DNA of 64,000 nt from positions 39,398,023-39,462,022 of the forward strand of contig OW388296.1 in the NCBI GenBank assembly GCA_936450465.1, given 5' to 3'. The stretch's first letter is position 1, and each line of letters begins with the position of its first letter. This DNA comes from Gibbula magus. Taxonomy: Eukaryota; Mollusca; Gastropoda; Trochida; Trochidae. The notes under the pieces were generated by a model, which worked only from the letters and a program-made list of their open reading frames with translations, did not search any database and was not told the origin of the DNA. This document shows positions 1-11,000 of this stretch, piece by piece. Made by a program: the position numbers and the translations under genes.

Positions 1-101
1 TGGTGACAAGATTACACGATATATGGTGACAAGATTACACGATACCAATGATGGCTGGTATCTGGTGACAAGGTTAGACAATACCAATGATGGCGGGTAT
101 C
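1..101. repeat. 39-bp minisatellite, about 2.6 copies
   Basis: A 39-base unit starting TGGTGACAAGATTACACGAT repeats as a truncated copy at 1-23, a full copy at 24-62 and a diverged full copy at 63-101. The array probably continues to the left of the window. The last copy overlaps the end of the Mab-21 reading frame and supplies its stop codon. Confidence 0.85.
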
Positions 102-1372
102 TGCTGGTAGGGTCTACTGGTCACGCCTCCACTGGAGCGTGTCTCCATCCACTGAGGTTCCTCCTGCTCCTGGTCGGGGCGGGTTCTCTCCACCAGACTG
201 ACCAGTGCCTTCTCGTTGTTCGTCAGCCGCTCCAGGGTGCTTCTGTACAAGATAGTAGTCTTGCTGGGAAGAAGTCCAAAGAGATCCATGCCCTCAATGA
301 TGAAGTGAGGTAGATATCCTGCTTTGCAGTAGAAGAGTAGTCTGTGGAGAAGGGAGAGCACACACTCTTCCAGGCTACAGCGCTGCCAGCGCGGTGAGAA
401 GTCAATGTGATGGTCCATGTCGAACAGAAGCACAGTCTGAATCTGGTAGGCGCTGAGTGAGCTCAGCCGCCAATCTCTCTTGCAGAGTTTGCACACGATG
501 TGGAGCGCCTTCAAGCGTACACCCTTGTCTGTGCACGAGATGGAACGCATGATCTCTCCTTCCTTCTGACTCCAACATACTCGCCATCGCATCTCTGATG
601 CCGCGTTTTCGTCATAGTCGAAGGGTTTGGAGACTAGAACAGCACTGGACTTACCCATATGGATGGCTGGGATTATTTCTAGAGTCCAGCCATAGTTTCG
701 AAGGTCATACAAAATGCAAAAATGATCACCTTTCATAACCATTTTAAGTCGCTCAAACGGTATGGATTGTTTGTTGAAAGCTTTTCGAATAACTTTGTTG
801 AATACTTGGTAAGTTCTTCTAGGAGAGAGATGCAGTCTGTCGTCTGCCCTGAGACAGGCGAATTCGTCTGACTGGAGGGAGCGTCGTCTGGGCAGCTGCA
901 TCACCACGTAGCCGGGCTCCAGAGGCTTCATCCTGACACTCCGCACAACGAAGGGAAGCAGGCACGGGATAACCTTGTCCTCGCATCGCCATGGCGGGAA
1001 ACTCTCAACAACAATAGGCTGACGAAAATCTAAATCGAAGTCATTTTTCCTGAGATGTTTGGTTATCCAGTCTGTAAATTCCCGGACTTCTCTTTGAACT
1101 GCGGTCAGCGAATGTTGCTGGCCCGCTATCTGATCTATGCCATTGTCTTCCGCCATCTTCTGTAGTGCATTGCCGAGTTGGGTGTTCTGCTCTTTCTCGG
1201 TTTTCTGTCTGTGGAGTCTGGGGAGGTAGATATGCGGTAGATCGCTTGAGGCTGGGTCGGCTTCGAACCTGACCCCGATGGTTTCTCTGAAGTCTGCACG
1301 CCTCCGCTGCCTTCTCTCCTCCAGCTGACGACTGAACGGATAGATACTGACGTCGTACCGGCGTCGAGGCAT
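74..1372 (-). CDS. Mab-21 / nucleotidyltransferase-fold family protein, 432 aa
   Basis: A single coding exon of 432 codons. The C-terminal half matches the Mab-21 family (Mab-21, cGAS-like, ITPRIP): a segment ending in LEIIPAIHM near residues 231-239, WRVCW near 263-267, then the helical C-terminal signature RDWRLSSLSAYQIQTVLL followed by W, a Leu-rich helix and LPHFII (about 299-360). The N-terminal half should hold a nucleotidyltransferase core, but the Gly-Ser motif is not seen: the matching stretch reads VVESFPPWRCEDK (about 121-133). A catalytic role is therefore doubtful, and a scaffold or ligand-binding role is possible. The start at 1372 is chosen because an acceptor (TTGTGTTGCAG type) ends at 1381 and the upstream exon gives an in-frame stop with no earlier Met. 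The last eight codons and the stop lie in a minisatellite, so the C-terminus may vary or be secondary. The family is confident; function is unknown. Confidence 0.8.
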   Translation of the reverse strand: MPRRRYDVSIYPFSRQLEERRQRRRADFRETIGVRFEADPASSDLPHIYLPRLHRQKTEKEQNTQLGNALQKMAEDNGIDQIAGQQHSLTAVQREVREFTDWITKHLRKNDFDLDFRQPIVVESFPPWRCEDKVIPCLLPFVVRSVRMKPLEPGYVVMQLPRRRSLQSDEFACLRADDRLHLSPRRTYQVFNKVIRKAFNKQSIPFERLKMVMKGDHFCILYDLRNYGWTLEIIPAIHMGKSSAVLVSKPFDYDENAASEMRWRVCWSQKEGEIMRSISCTDKGVRLKALHIVCKLCKRDWRLSSLSAYQIQTVLLFDMDHHIDFSPRWQRCSLEECVLSLLHRLLFYCKAGYLPHFIIEGMDLFGLLPSKTTILYRSTLERLTNNEKALVSLVERTRPDQEQEEPQWMETRSSGGVTSRPYQQIPAIIGIV

Positions 1373-1380
1373 TCCGCAAC

Positions 1381-2366
1381 CTGCAACACATAAGTTCATT
1401 CAACTTGCAACAGTATTCAGGCTTAATCGTGAATACATTCAGCACCAAGAGCTTGAACTATTGAAACGTCTTTAAAGGTGCATCCATTGTGTTGTTGGGA
1501 TTACTGATTTCTACCGAAAACTACCAATTCGATGATAGTCGACTTAGTATATTAAGATTATAAACGAATGTAGTAATATCTGATCGAAAACCGGACAATG
1601 AACCGCGATTGACGCGCGACAAACATAATTTTGGAATTTTATTTACATCAGACAAAATTATTGTGTTGATTATGTTGAATAGGTCATATAACTACTGCGC
1701 AGGTAAATGGGACGTGTAGTTTCGATTTTAATTGGAAACCAGTAATCGTGATATATTTGACGATTGGGGATGAATATGCAACTTGAATGAATTTAGCTGT
1801 ACTGTAAACAGCACATATCATGTATCAGGTATTATTAGCCAAATATGAAACACAATGGATGTACCTTTAACTCATGGCGGATGTTTATGTTTTGCCAACA
1901 AATTAAGACATGTTTCCATTAATTTTAATTAATTTTAAAAGGGAGAATTTATTCGATAAAGGGACCAAGCCAGGTAGACACATATCGTAACATCATGTAA
2001 CCTTTCTTTCTAAAGGATGTGAGAAAATGTAAGTGAGTGCCTACCGGTAATCACTGTTTCATTGACTTATTACCATGGGATATGGCCTTATGGACAATGA
2101 AATAACGAGGTTGTAAATCCATTTATTTGTATTTCTTCATCTTATCAACTTCTAAATGCATCTTAAAGAACTCCGCTATTAAAGGTTTTAAAAGTTCAAG
2201 TTAAACCGTTGTATAAATGCCTTCCACAAGCTCCGGCAATTATACTAGATTAGCTTTCACTTTTTAAACCGCTTATAAGCCAGTAAACAAACACATAAAC
2301 TCAGTTTCTTAAAGCGACATTAAATATAATTTTAACATGCATGATCAACAACATATTAAAGCTTAC
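1381..2366 (-). other. Intron of the Mab-21 gene
   Basis: The donor at 2366 reads ACAG|GTAAGC on the minus strand, close to consensus. The acceptor ends at 1381 in TGTTGCAG. The intron separates the coding exon from an upstream non-coding exon. It contains a TTAA-flanked MITE at 1472-1870; the rest (1871-2366) is AT-rich and shows no other recognisable feature. Confidence 0.65.
1472..1870 (+). mobile_element. TTAA-flanked MITE, copy 1 (399 bp, internally shortened)
   Basis: It is bounded by TTAA on both sides, with terminal inverted repeats AGGTGCATCCATTGTG on the left and the near-complement CACAATGGATGTACCT on the right. The interior shares the blocks GATCGAAAACCGGACAAT and GGGGATGAATATGCAA with copies at 5528, 40420 and 47034, which are about 95 bp longer. 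It has no coding capacity. TTAA target duplication is typical of piggyBac-type transposases, though the ends do not begin with the usual CCY. Confidence 0.85.
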
Positions 2367-2440
2367 CTGTATAAAGCTCGAGCGGGAGTTCAGTATTTGG
2401 TGGACGTGATCACCAACTAGATTCGCACGGTTTCACTAGA
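2367..2440 (-). other. 5' leader exon of the Mab-21 gene (upstream limit unknown)
   Basis: Minus-strand sequence just before the donor at 2366. Read in the frame of the Mab-21 start codon it meets a TGA at 2412-2410 and has no Met after it, so it is an untranslated leader. The transcription start was not identified; the exon may extend toward 2700. Confidence 0.45.
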
Positions 2441-3133
2441 CCTGTGAACAACGTATTGAACTCTTATTGTAATGTTTGTCTGTGGTTGCAAGGCAGTGAC
2501 AAACAACGCGGTGTACTTCACAGACTCTCCTGCGCATATTGGCAGGTAAATATGGATAATTAGGGAAAGGTAACATGTTAAGCACCCCCTATCGTCGTGT
2601 CGATTTCCCCTGGTAGTGTCCCGGGATACAAAGTCACGGAGATCCGATCCGTCTGCAGGACTCGTCGTCAAGTCACACACACTGTCAACTGTAGATCACT
2701 TACTTGACAGCCGCTCCAACATTGCGCTATCTCTGACTGGATACGTACTTCATTAACAGATGTAATGTTAGAACAACAGATGGAATTGAAAGTACACCCG
2801 AGAACAATCAGAAGTCAGTACTGTGTACATACACACCTGGTATTGATTGGCACAGATAACCGCCGTCACCCCATGGGGTGCTATATTGATATCGGCACGA
2901 TCTGTATGCGAACAAGCTTTATATGCGTTAGGATGTGGATTGCTACTGGTTGTATTCGGGGTTAGCTGAGTATACCCTCCTCTTGGCCAGCTTAACGTCC
3001 AAGCCTGCACCTAGTATCTCGACACAATGCATGACAAATAGCTCTGATGTATGTGTGTGTGTGTACTAGCTGTGTATCTGGTTCAATCACATGTAGATAA
3101 CCAGTCATATACTTACTTCAAGTGCTACAAGAT
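2441..3133. other. No gene recognised; short TG run
   Basis: This lies upstream of the Mab-21 leader exon and may contain its promoter, but no TATA or other convincing element was seen. A (TG)n tract lies near 3050-3064. Open frames here are short and resemble nothing known. Confidence 0.5.
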
Positions 3134-3333
3134 NNNNNNNNNNNNNNNNNNNNNNNNNNNNNNNNNNNNNNNNNNNNNNNNNNNNNNNNNNNNNNNNNNN
3201 NNNNNNNNNNNNNNNNNNNNNNNNNNNNNNNNNNNNNNNNNNNNNNNNNNNNNNNNNNNNNNNNNNNNNNNNNNNNNNNNNNNNNNNNNNNNNNNNNNNN
3301 NNNNNNNNNNNNNNNNNNNNNNNNNNNNNNNNN
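3134..3333. other. Assembly gap, 200 N
   Basis: Exactly 200 unknown bases, a conventional scaffold-gap length. The true distance is unknown, so the Mab-21 gene and the DEG/ENaC gene may not really be neighbours, and channel exon(s) could be missing here. Confidence 0.99.
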
Positions 3334-4506
3334 AAACACTTTCACAGAAGCTGGTAACATATGATAGATGAGTATAACAATTTACTCTTCGTCATTAGTT
3401 CTAATCAAGCTCCAGATTTGATATAAATTTTGAGAGTTTTCAATTTAAGTGGAACATTTAACATTAATCTTTAAACAGCAAATTACAGGTTGACCAGAAT
3501 GTCATGAATTTAGCATAGTTGAAAGTTAAGTATGCTTTATATTTGTCAATATTGTAAGCTTTCTTGATGTCATTCTTGATGTAGGTTATGTTTGGTTTCA
3601 GTCCATTTTGCTTTGTTTTGAATAATGTATACTTAACAGTTGTGATGATCATATTCACTACTTTATTTCTATATTCAGGAAATCCAAGGCAAATGTTCCT
3701 TTTTGAGAGTTTTATGTTTGCTTTCCTTACCTTTATTTAAAATATTTTTGACAGTAGGCCAATATAAGAAAGGGTGACTTATGGTCTCTGTTTCGTCCTC
3801 GCATAAACTTCATTTATTGTCATCTTTTCATCTTATACAGGAGATCATTTGTCGGGAGTATTCTATGTAGAATTGAATATTGAAACAATTTTGTTTTTTA
3901 TCTTAGATCGGACATAAAAGGCAATTGGTTTATATGTTTCCATTCAGTTTCGTTGATTGGACATTCCAAATCTCGATCACATTTCATTAAGTAGTATTCT
4001 TTACTATAGTTCGAATGGTTTTTGCACGATCCCGTTGTACTGGATTTCTTAAATATGTCGAAAACAGTCGGAATATTTAGGATCATGTTAGAATGTGCAG
4101 TCAAAATAATTAAAAATGCATTTTGAATGCGTGATGCCGTTGGAATGCCAAAATATTATTTGGAATGTCGTTAAACTAGTTAGAATGAAATAGAGCCATT
4201 CGCTCTGTAGCTAATAGAGTTTTAATATATTCATTATGTCTGAGGGGGGAAAAATAACATATCAAATTCAAAATCTATAATCCAAATTGGTTACACATTA
4301 ATCCACATTCATTGAAATATCTTCGGATACCTTATACCGCTGCAATAAAACTGTTCACAATCGCCATAAACACATTAAAGATCGGAGCGCAGGTGTACGT
4401 TGTTTTGCTTTCTTTCTTTAAACCATGGTTCTTTATAATGGAATTCAAACTGAGAACATGTCACGCTTATAGTGCGCTGAGGTAACACACACTTCTTGTA
4501 CTCCAG
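3334..4506. other. No gene recognised; presumed channel intron
   Basis: AT-rich sequence between the gap and the first visible channel exon. It was checked for the N-terminal His-Gly gating motif expected before TM1 in DEG/ENaC channels, and none was found. The stretch ends with the acceptor ACTTCTTGTACTCCAG at 4506. Confidence 0.5.
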
Positions 4507-5053
4507 ACACTTCTGGATTCTGCTGGTGGTTGTCATGACGTTGGCCCTGGGAACAGTTATAACTCTTCAACTGCGCAGCTACTACGAGTGGCCGACTGTG
4601 ATCAACATCCGGGAAACCTATCTCAATGTGTCCGAGATCCCGGACGTGACTGTCTGTAACCAAGACACCATCATAGTTACCAAACGGTCCCTGGATCCAT
4701 GGAGCACGTCAGACCCAAAGCAATTCCTTGTAATGGTCCACACAGAATCTCTTCTGTTCGGAACAGGTCCAGGTTGTATGGAAAACCAAACGGGCCAGTG
4801 TATTTTAGACGAGTTGAACAGGGTGAATAACACCAAAGTGTTAGCTGTGTTGGTGGACAAGACGGTCACAATAGGACAGGAGTTCTACAAGAAAGCAATC
4901 ACAGGCAGCGGCAGATGCGATACATTTCAGACTCAAGCGTTTCTGCGCTCCGTGTCGAGCTGGCTTGGTCATAAACCAGACGTACCTCTGCACCTCATTA
5001 TCGGAGTGAACCCAGGGAGGATGGTGATGAGGGAACAGAGGGAGAGTCTACAG
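4507..5053 (+). CDS. DEG/ENaC exon A: TM1 and proximal extracellular domain
   Basis: Begins with the third base of a split codon after the acceptor at 4506, then reads HFWILLVVVMTLALG (TM1), the family signature IPDVTVCNQD, and an extracellular part with PLHLIIGVNPG near the end, where DEG/ENaC channels carry a GLxLxLxV palm strand. It ends in phase 0 at CTACAG|GTACAT. There is no Met: the in-frame codon at 4496 is TTG and a stop lies at 4478, so an upstream exon is required. Confidence 0.87.
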
Positions 5054-8000
5054 GTACATACATGTACACTCAGTGGGGATATATGACTGTCTCCTCATTG
5101 TTGAATGTCATGACCAGTTGCTAACCAGTTGTTTTTTATGTTTATAATTCACATGAAGTCCACCTTTCTCTTTAATAGGATGTCCTTTATCTTTAGATTT
5201 TAGTTTTGGATAAAAAAGACGAAATCAAACCCCTCTCAAAAGTGGATTTACATCCATTTTTAAAACGTCATGGACGTCAATGCACACACGGGCCACAACA
5301 TGGAGACGTATTTTATTCCAATACAATTCAAATATAGATTTTGTTTTTGTTTTATCACCTTCGATGAAATCCGACCATGTTTTAGATCACGCTACACTCG
5401 GAGCACCTCTCGCCCTTCCCGGAGGTAGACAGGATCCCACTGTCGGTGATGAACAGGTGCCGCGTGGACTACAAGAAAGTGACGGTGCGTTATCACTGAT
5501 AGATAAAGTATAACGTCTTGCAAAGGTTTAAGGGTAGGCCTACATCATTTGTGTTGTTTGGGGTCACATATGCTAAATTGTAAATTATCGAGATAATTTG
5601 ATCGAGAAGTACTTACTGTTGCCAAAAATTGCTATTTTAATCTTAGTCGACTCCGTGTACCGAAGATATAAAGTAAAAGTATCGATTTCTGATCGAAAAT
5701 CGGAAAAATGCATTGCGTGTGGCGCGCGTCAATTGGTCAAACATAATTTTGGAAACTTATTTACAACAGACTGATAGAAAATAATAGGTCTTATAACTAC
5801 TATGCATGTAAATGGAACGTGTATAGTTTCGGTTTCTGCACTAATATGATGATGTTGCTTGATGTTAATAGGAAACTAGTAATTGTTATATATTTGGCGT
5901 TTGGGGATGAATATGCAAGTTGAGTAAAATTATTTGAACTATTTATCAGCTCATATTGAATGTTGACATGTATTAAAGGCAAATACAATTTTATGAAACA
6001 CAATTGATGCACCTTTAACGTACACATATTATTTTATACCTATTCCGATAAGCTATATACGTAAAATAGCGTATCTTCTAAGCTCACACATCCAACAAAA
6101 ATACATGATATTTAAATCCACGGGTTATATAAAGGACTGAAACGGAGCTTAAACATTCTACAGAAGTCAACTGAATTAACTTTAGTTTTTACAATTATCT
6201 GCTTTTGTTTCTAAAAACTCTCCTAAACAAGCAAAAAAGTGAGCGTGGCTCACTAATACCCCGGCTGTTAAAGTTTGACATTTTTATTTTACTTATAGAG
6301 AGAGGTGTCTGCACACCTAAGGATTGATAAGCTATGAAATATAATTGCTAAGATTAGAGTGTTTGTGAAAAGGGTAGGACAAGTCTCTCCATGTTAAAAA
6401 AAAGTGGTTTTGGAAAAATAAGGTTATGAATAACTTTAAAAGGTAGGGATAACATAATACACTACTGCCATTACCACTGATTTCAAATTTATTTTGGAAA
6501 TTAATTCATCATTCGAGTTGAGTTGAAAATTATTCGACTAAGTTGAAAAAAATCGCCAAAAATTCAAAAATTCACCAATCATCACACTGGAAATTACTAC
6601 ATCCCTCAACATCAATATGTCTAATAAAGGTGATACTCTGTTCTTGGACCGTTGCTCTCCCTGCTTCACAACCAACCTTTAGGAGTAAACAGTGAAGTGA
6701 ATGATCCCGCTTATCATATCTACGCAGACGATAGGAAGCCCAATGATTTTAGAAGCCGTATTAACGATTTTTGCCAATTTGTTTTTGTTTTGAACAGACA
6801 GGTTTCCGTACCAACTTAAAAAGTTAAACGTTATGACATTTTGAATGATGGTTCTGTAAAATAACATCATGATGGTTTTGTCAATTTTGAAGTGTTTAAG
6901 TTTCAACAAGAAATGTAAACGTTGCTGTCTCTTCTTATAATATTTTCTCAGTGTTCTCATTCCAGGAGAGTTTAGAATCAAGGATAGTACCCAAGTACTT
7001 ATATTCATTTACTCTTTCTTTATCATTTTCATCAATGCTTACAACATCTAATGTAGACTTAGTTCTTCTTAAATCAATAACCATTTCTTTAGTTGTTTTA
7101 ACGTTCAAATATAAAGAATTAGCTTTACACCAATCTATAAATCTTAACATCTCAAATCTGTAGGCAACTTCCAACTGGACCAATCTTTACCAATGGATAA
7201 AAACATCAATGAAATGTGTAAGAAATGTAACCATTGTTTTATGGCTACAGGCACCAGGAATGAGTTGTCCGGTTGTCGGGACAAACCATCTGAACCCGGC
7301 TTTGGGCTGCTCACCTTCACTATCGTGACCGTATCGAGCACGCCATGTCATCGACGTCAACGTTTGTTTTATGTTCAACGACACCTCCGGTGGAATCACA
7401 GAGACTGGAATCGAGTTGTTTTAGTCCAGATTTGCAGATGATAGACGTGACTGTTATGCTGTGTGTAAAGGAGGTAGACAGATTTGGCGGCGGGTGCGTC
7501 ATGGTTTCAATCCCATCGAGCACATATGCTCTTGGTAGGCGTCTTCGAAATCTCAGAAACCAGAATTTGCAGGATCTCGGTGCTAATTTGAGGGGAAAAT
7601 GGCGACGACTGCGGAAAAATGTGTTTACACGTCTCAGGCAATCAATGAGGAGACGTTGTTTGTTGTTAATGTACAGATCGAGCGGCCAGCACGGTTCTGA
7701 ACGTTTAAAACACTAACTGACATTTTTGTCCTCTTACTGGTTCCTTCTGTAACCACAATAAACCGGGTTATTTTGCAATCCTTGACTACTCAAAGTTATT
7801 CTCACCGATCATAATAAATAAATCATAACCTCAATTCCTGTGTTCTTTATTTTATAGCTCATTCAAAATACGAATGTGAAGCTTCATTTTAACTCAGTAT
7901 ATATCACCTGCACTAAACTCCCTGAACGACTTCGAGTTACGGAGAGAATAAAGTTCAAACTCCTTTACTGGCTAATCGATGTATTTGGCACAGCTCCATA

Positions 8001-11000
8001 AATATGTCCGAGTTGATACAGCTGACATGAGGCATCCATTTGTCTCCGTTCTGTGAACGAGCACCAGCCACAAGTGCCGTCATGGAAGCTAAACACATTT
8101 GGCTCAAGGACATTTGCCAGATTTATTGTCTCCTGCTGGACCAACTTTTGAATATTTGTAAATTAAGACAGCAAAAACACTGAGCTTCTTTAAAACACCC
8201 TTAAAAACCCACTTCTTTAAACGTTATACTGCCTGATCTTTGAGAATTTCAGATCTCACTTGTGTAAAAGCGCCTTGCGCATACTTAATTGTATGGATGT
8301 TGTGCTTTACAAATTTCCTTACCATTTCGTTTTATATCCACAGAGAAAGTCACTGACTACTCCCTACAAGTCTTTTGTCGGCAAACAGTGTGTAGAGCTG
8401 TCCAACTTCCGGAACCCACTGTCTCGCTACTCGACCTACACCAAGGACACGTGTCTCGCCGAGTGTTTTGTCAACTTCACCATCGCTCAGTGTGGCTGTC
8501 GATACTACCTGCACCCAGGTACGAATCCCGCATCATGTGATGACAAACTATGAGCTTCGCATCCTCGGGTTTTTCCTTCCTATCAGGGTCTACAACCTTA
8601 CCATATCCTCGGAATCATGGGTTATCCTTATAATATAACACGAGTGGTCTCGTTATAGGATCTGTAATATAACACGAGTGGTCTCGTTATAGGATCTGTA
8701 ATATAACACGAGTGGTCTCGTTAAAGGATCTGTAATATAACACGAGTGGTCTCGTTATAGGATCTGTAATATAACACGAGTGGTCTCGTTATAGGATCTG
8801 TAATATAACACGAGTGGTCTCGTTATAGGATATGTAATATAACACGAGTGGTCTCGTTATAGGATCTGTAAAATAACACGAGTGGTCTCGTTATAGGAAC
8901 TGTAATATAACACGAGTGGTCTCGTTATAGGAGCTGTAATATAACACGAGTGGTCTCGTTATAGGATCTGTAATATAACACGAGTGGTCTCGTTATAGGA
9001 TCTGTAATATAACACGAGTGGTCTCGTTATAGGAACTGTAATATAACACGAGTGGTCTCGTTATAGGATCTGTAATATAACACGAGTGGTCTCGTTATAG
9101 GATATGTAATATAACACGAGTGGTCTCGTTATAGGATCTGTAAAATAACACGAGTGGTCTCGTTATAGGAACTGTAATATAACACGAGTGGTCTCGTTAT
9201 AGGAGCTGTAATATAACACGAGTGGTCTCGTTATAGGAACTGTAATATAACACGAGTGGTCTCGTTATAGGAACTGTAATATAACACGAGTGGTCTCGTT
9301 ATAGGAACTGTAATATAACACGAGTGGTCTCGTTATACGAGCTGTAATATAACACGAGTGGTGTCGTTATAGGAGCTGTAATATAACACGAGTGGTCTCG
9401 TTATAGGATATGTAATATAACACGAGTGGTCTCGTTATAGGAACTGTAATATAACACGAGTGGTCTCGTTATAGGATCTGTAATATAACACGAGTGGTCT
9501 CGTTATAGGATCTGTAATATAACACGAGTGGTCTCGTTATAGGAACTGTAATATAACACGAGTGGTTTCGTTATAGGATCTGTAATATAACACGAGTGGT
9601 CTCGTTATAGCATCTGTAATATAACACGAGTGGTCTCGTTATAGGAACTGTAATATAACACGAGTGGTCTCGTTATAGGATCTGTAATATAACACGAGAC
9701 CTAGGAACTGTAATATTACACGAGTGGTCTCGTTATAGGATATGTAATATAACACGAGTGGTCTCGTTAAAGGAACTGTAATATAACACGAGTGGTCTCG
9801 TTATAGGAACTGTAATATAACACGAGTGGTCTCGTTATAGGAACTGTAATATAACACGAGTGGTCTCGTTATAGGAACTGTAATATAACACGAGTGGTCT
9901 CGTTATAGGAGCTGTAATATAACACGAGTGGTCTCGTTATAGGATCTGTAATATAACACGAGTGGTCTCGTTACAGGAACTGTAATATAAAACGAGTGGT
10001 CTCGTTATAGGATCTGTAATATAACACGAGTGGTCTCGTTATAGGAACTGTAATATAACACGAGTGGTCTCGTTATAGGAGCTGTAATATAACACGAGTG
10101 GTCTCGTTATAGGATCTGTAATATAACACGAGTGGTCTCGTTATAGGAACTGTAACATAACACGAGACCTAGGAACTGTAATATAACACGAGTGGTCTCG
10201 TTATAGGATCTATAATGTAACACGAGTGGTCTCGTTATAGGAGCTGTAATATAACACGAGTGGTCTCGTTATAGGAACTGTAATATAACACGAGACCTAG
10301 GAACTGTAATATAACACGAGTGGTCTCGTTATAGCATCTGTAATATAACACGAGTGGTCTCGTTATAGGAACTGTAATATAACACGAGTGGTCTCGTTAT
10401 AGGAGCTGTAATATAACACGAGTGGTCTCGTTATAGGAACTGTAATATAACACGAGTGGTCTCGTTATAGGATCTGTAACATAACACGAGTGGTCTCGTT
10501 ATAGGATCTGTACTATAACACGAGTGGTCTCGTTATAGGAACTGTAATATAACACGAGTGGTCTCGTTATAGGAACTGTAATATAACACGAGTGGTCTCG
10601 TTATAGGAACTGTAATATAACACGAGTGGTCTCGTTATAGGATCTGTAATATAACACGAGTGGTCTCGTTATAGGATCTGTAATATAACACGAGTGGTCT
10701 CGTTATAGGATCTGTAATATAACACGAGTGGTCTCGTTATAGGAACTGTAATATAACACGAGTGGTCTCGTTATAGGAACTGTAATATAAAACGAGTGGT
10801 CTCGTTATAGGAACTGTAATATAACACGAGACCTAGGAACTGTAATATAACACGAGTGGTCTCGTTATAGGATATGTAATATAACACGAGTGGTCTCGTT
10901 ATAGGATCTGTAATATAACACGAGTGGTCTCGTTAAAGGATCTGTAATATAACACGAGTGGTCTCGTTATAGGATCTGTAATATAACACGAGTGGTCTCG

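Noticed and set aside
2765..2965. 66-codon plus-strand open frame considered as the missing channel N-terminus
   Set aside because: It lacks the His-Gly motif and any donor in the needed phase.
4496..5086. Non-AUG start (TTG at 4496) for the channel
   Set aside because: A good acceptor ends at 4506 and the family needs a cytoplasmic N-terminus before TM1, so this is an internal exon.
7193..7716. Separate small genes in overlapping plus-strand frames
   Set aside because: All frames carry pieces of one Tc1 transposase, so they are parts of a frameshifted pseudogene.
8519..8553. Extension of channel exon C to the stop at 8551
   Set aside because: The CCAG|GTAC donor, phase agreement with exon D and intact downstream TM2 exons favour splicing; read-through would truncate the channel.
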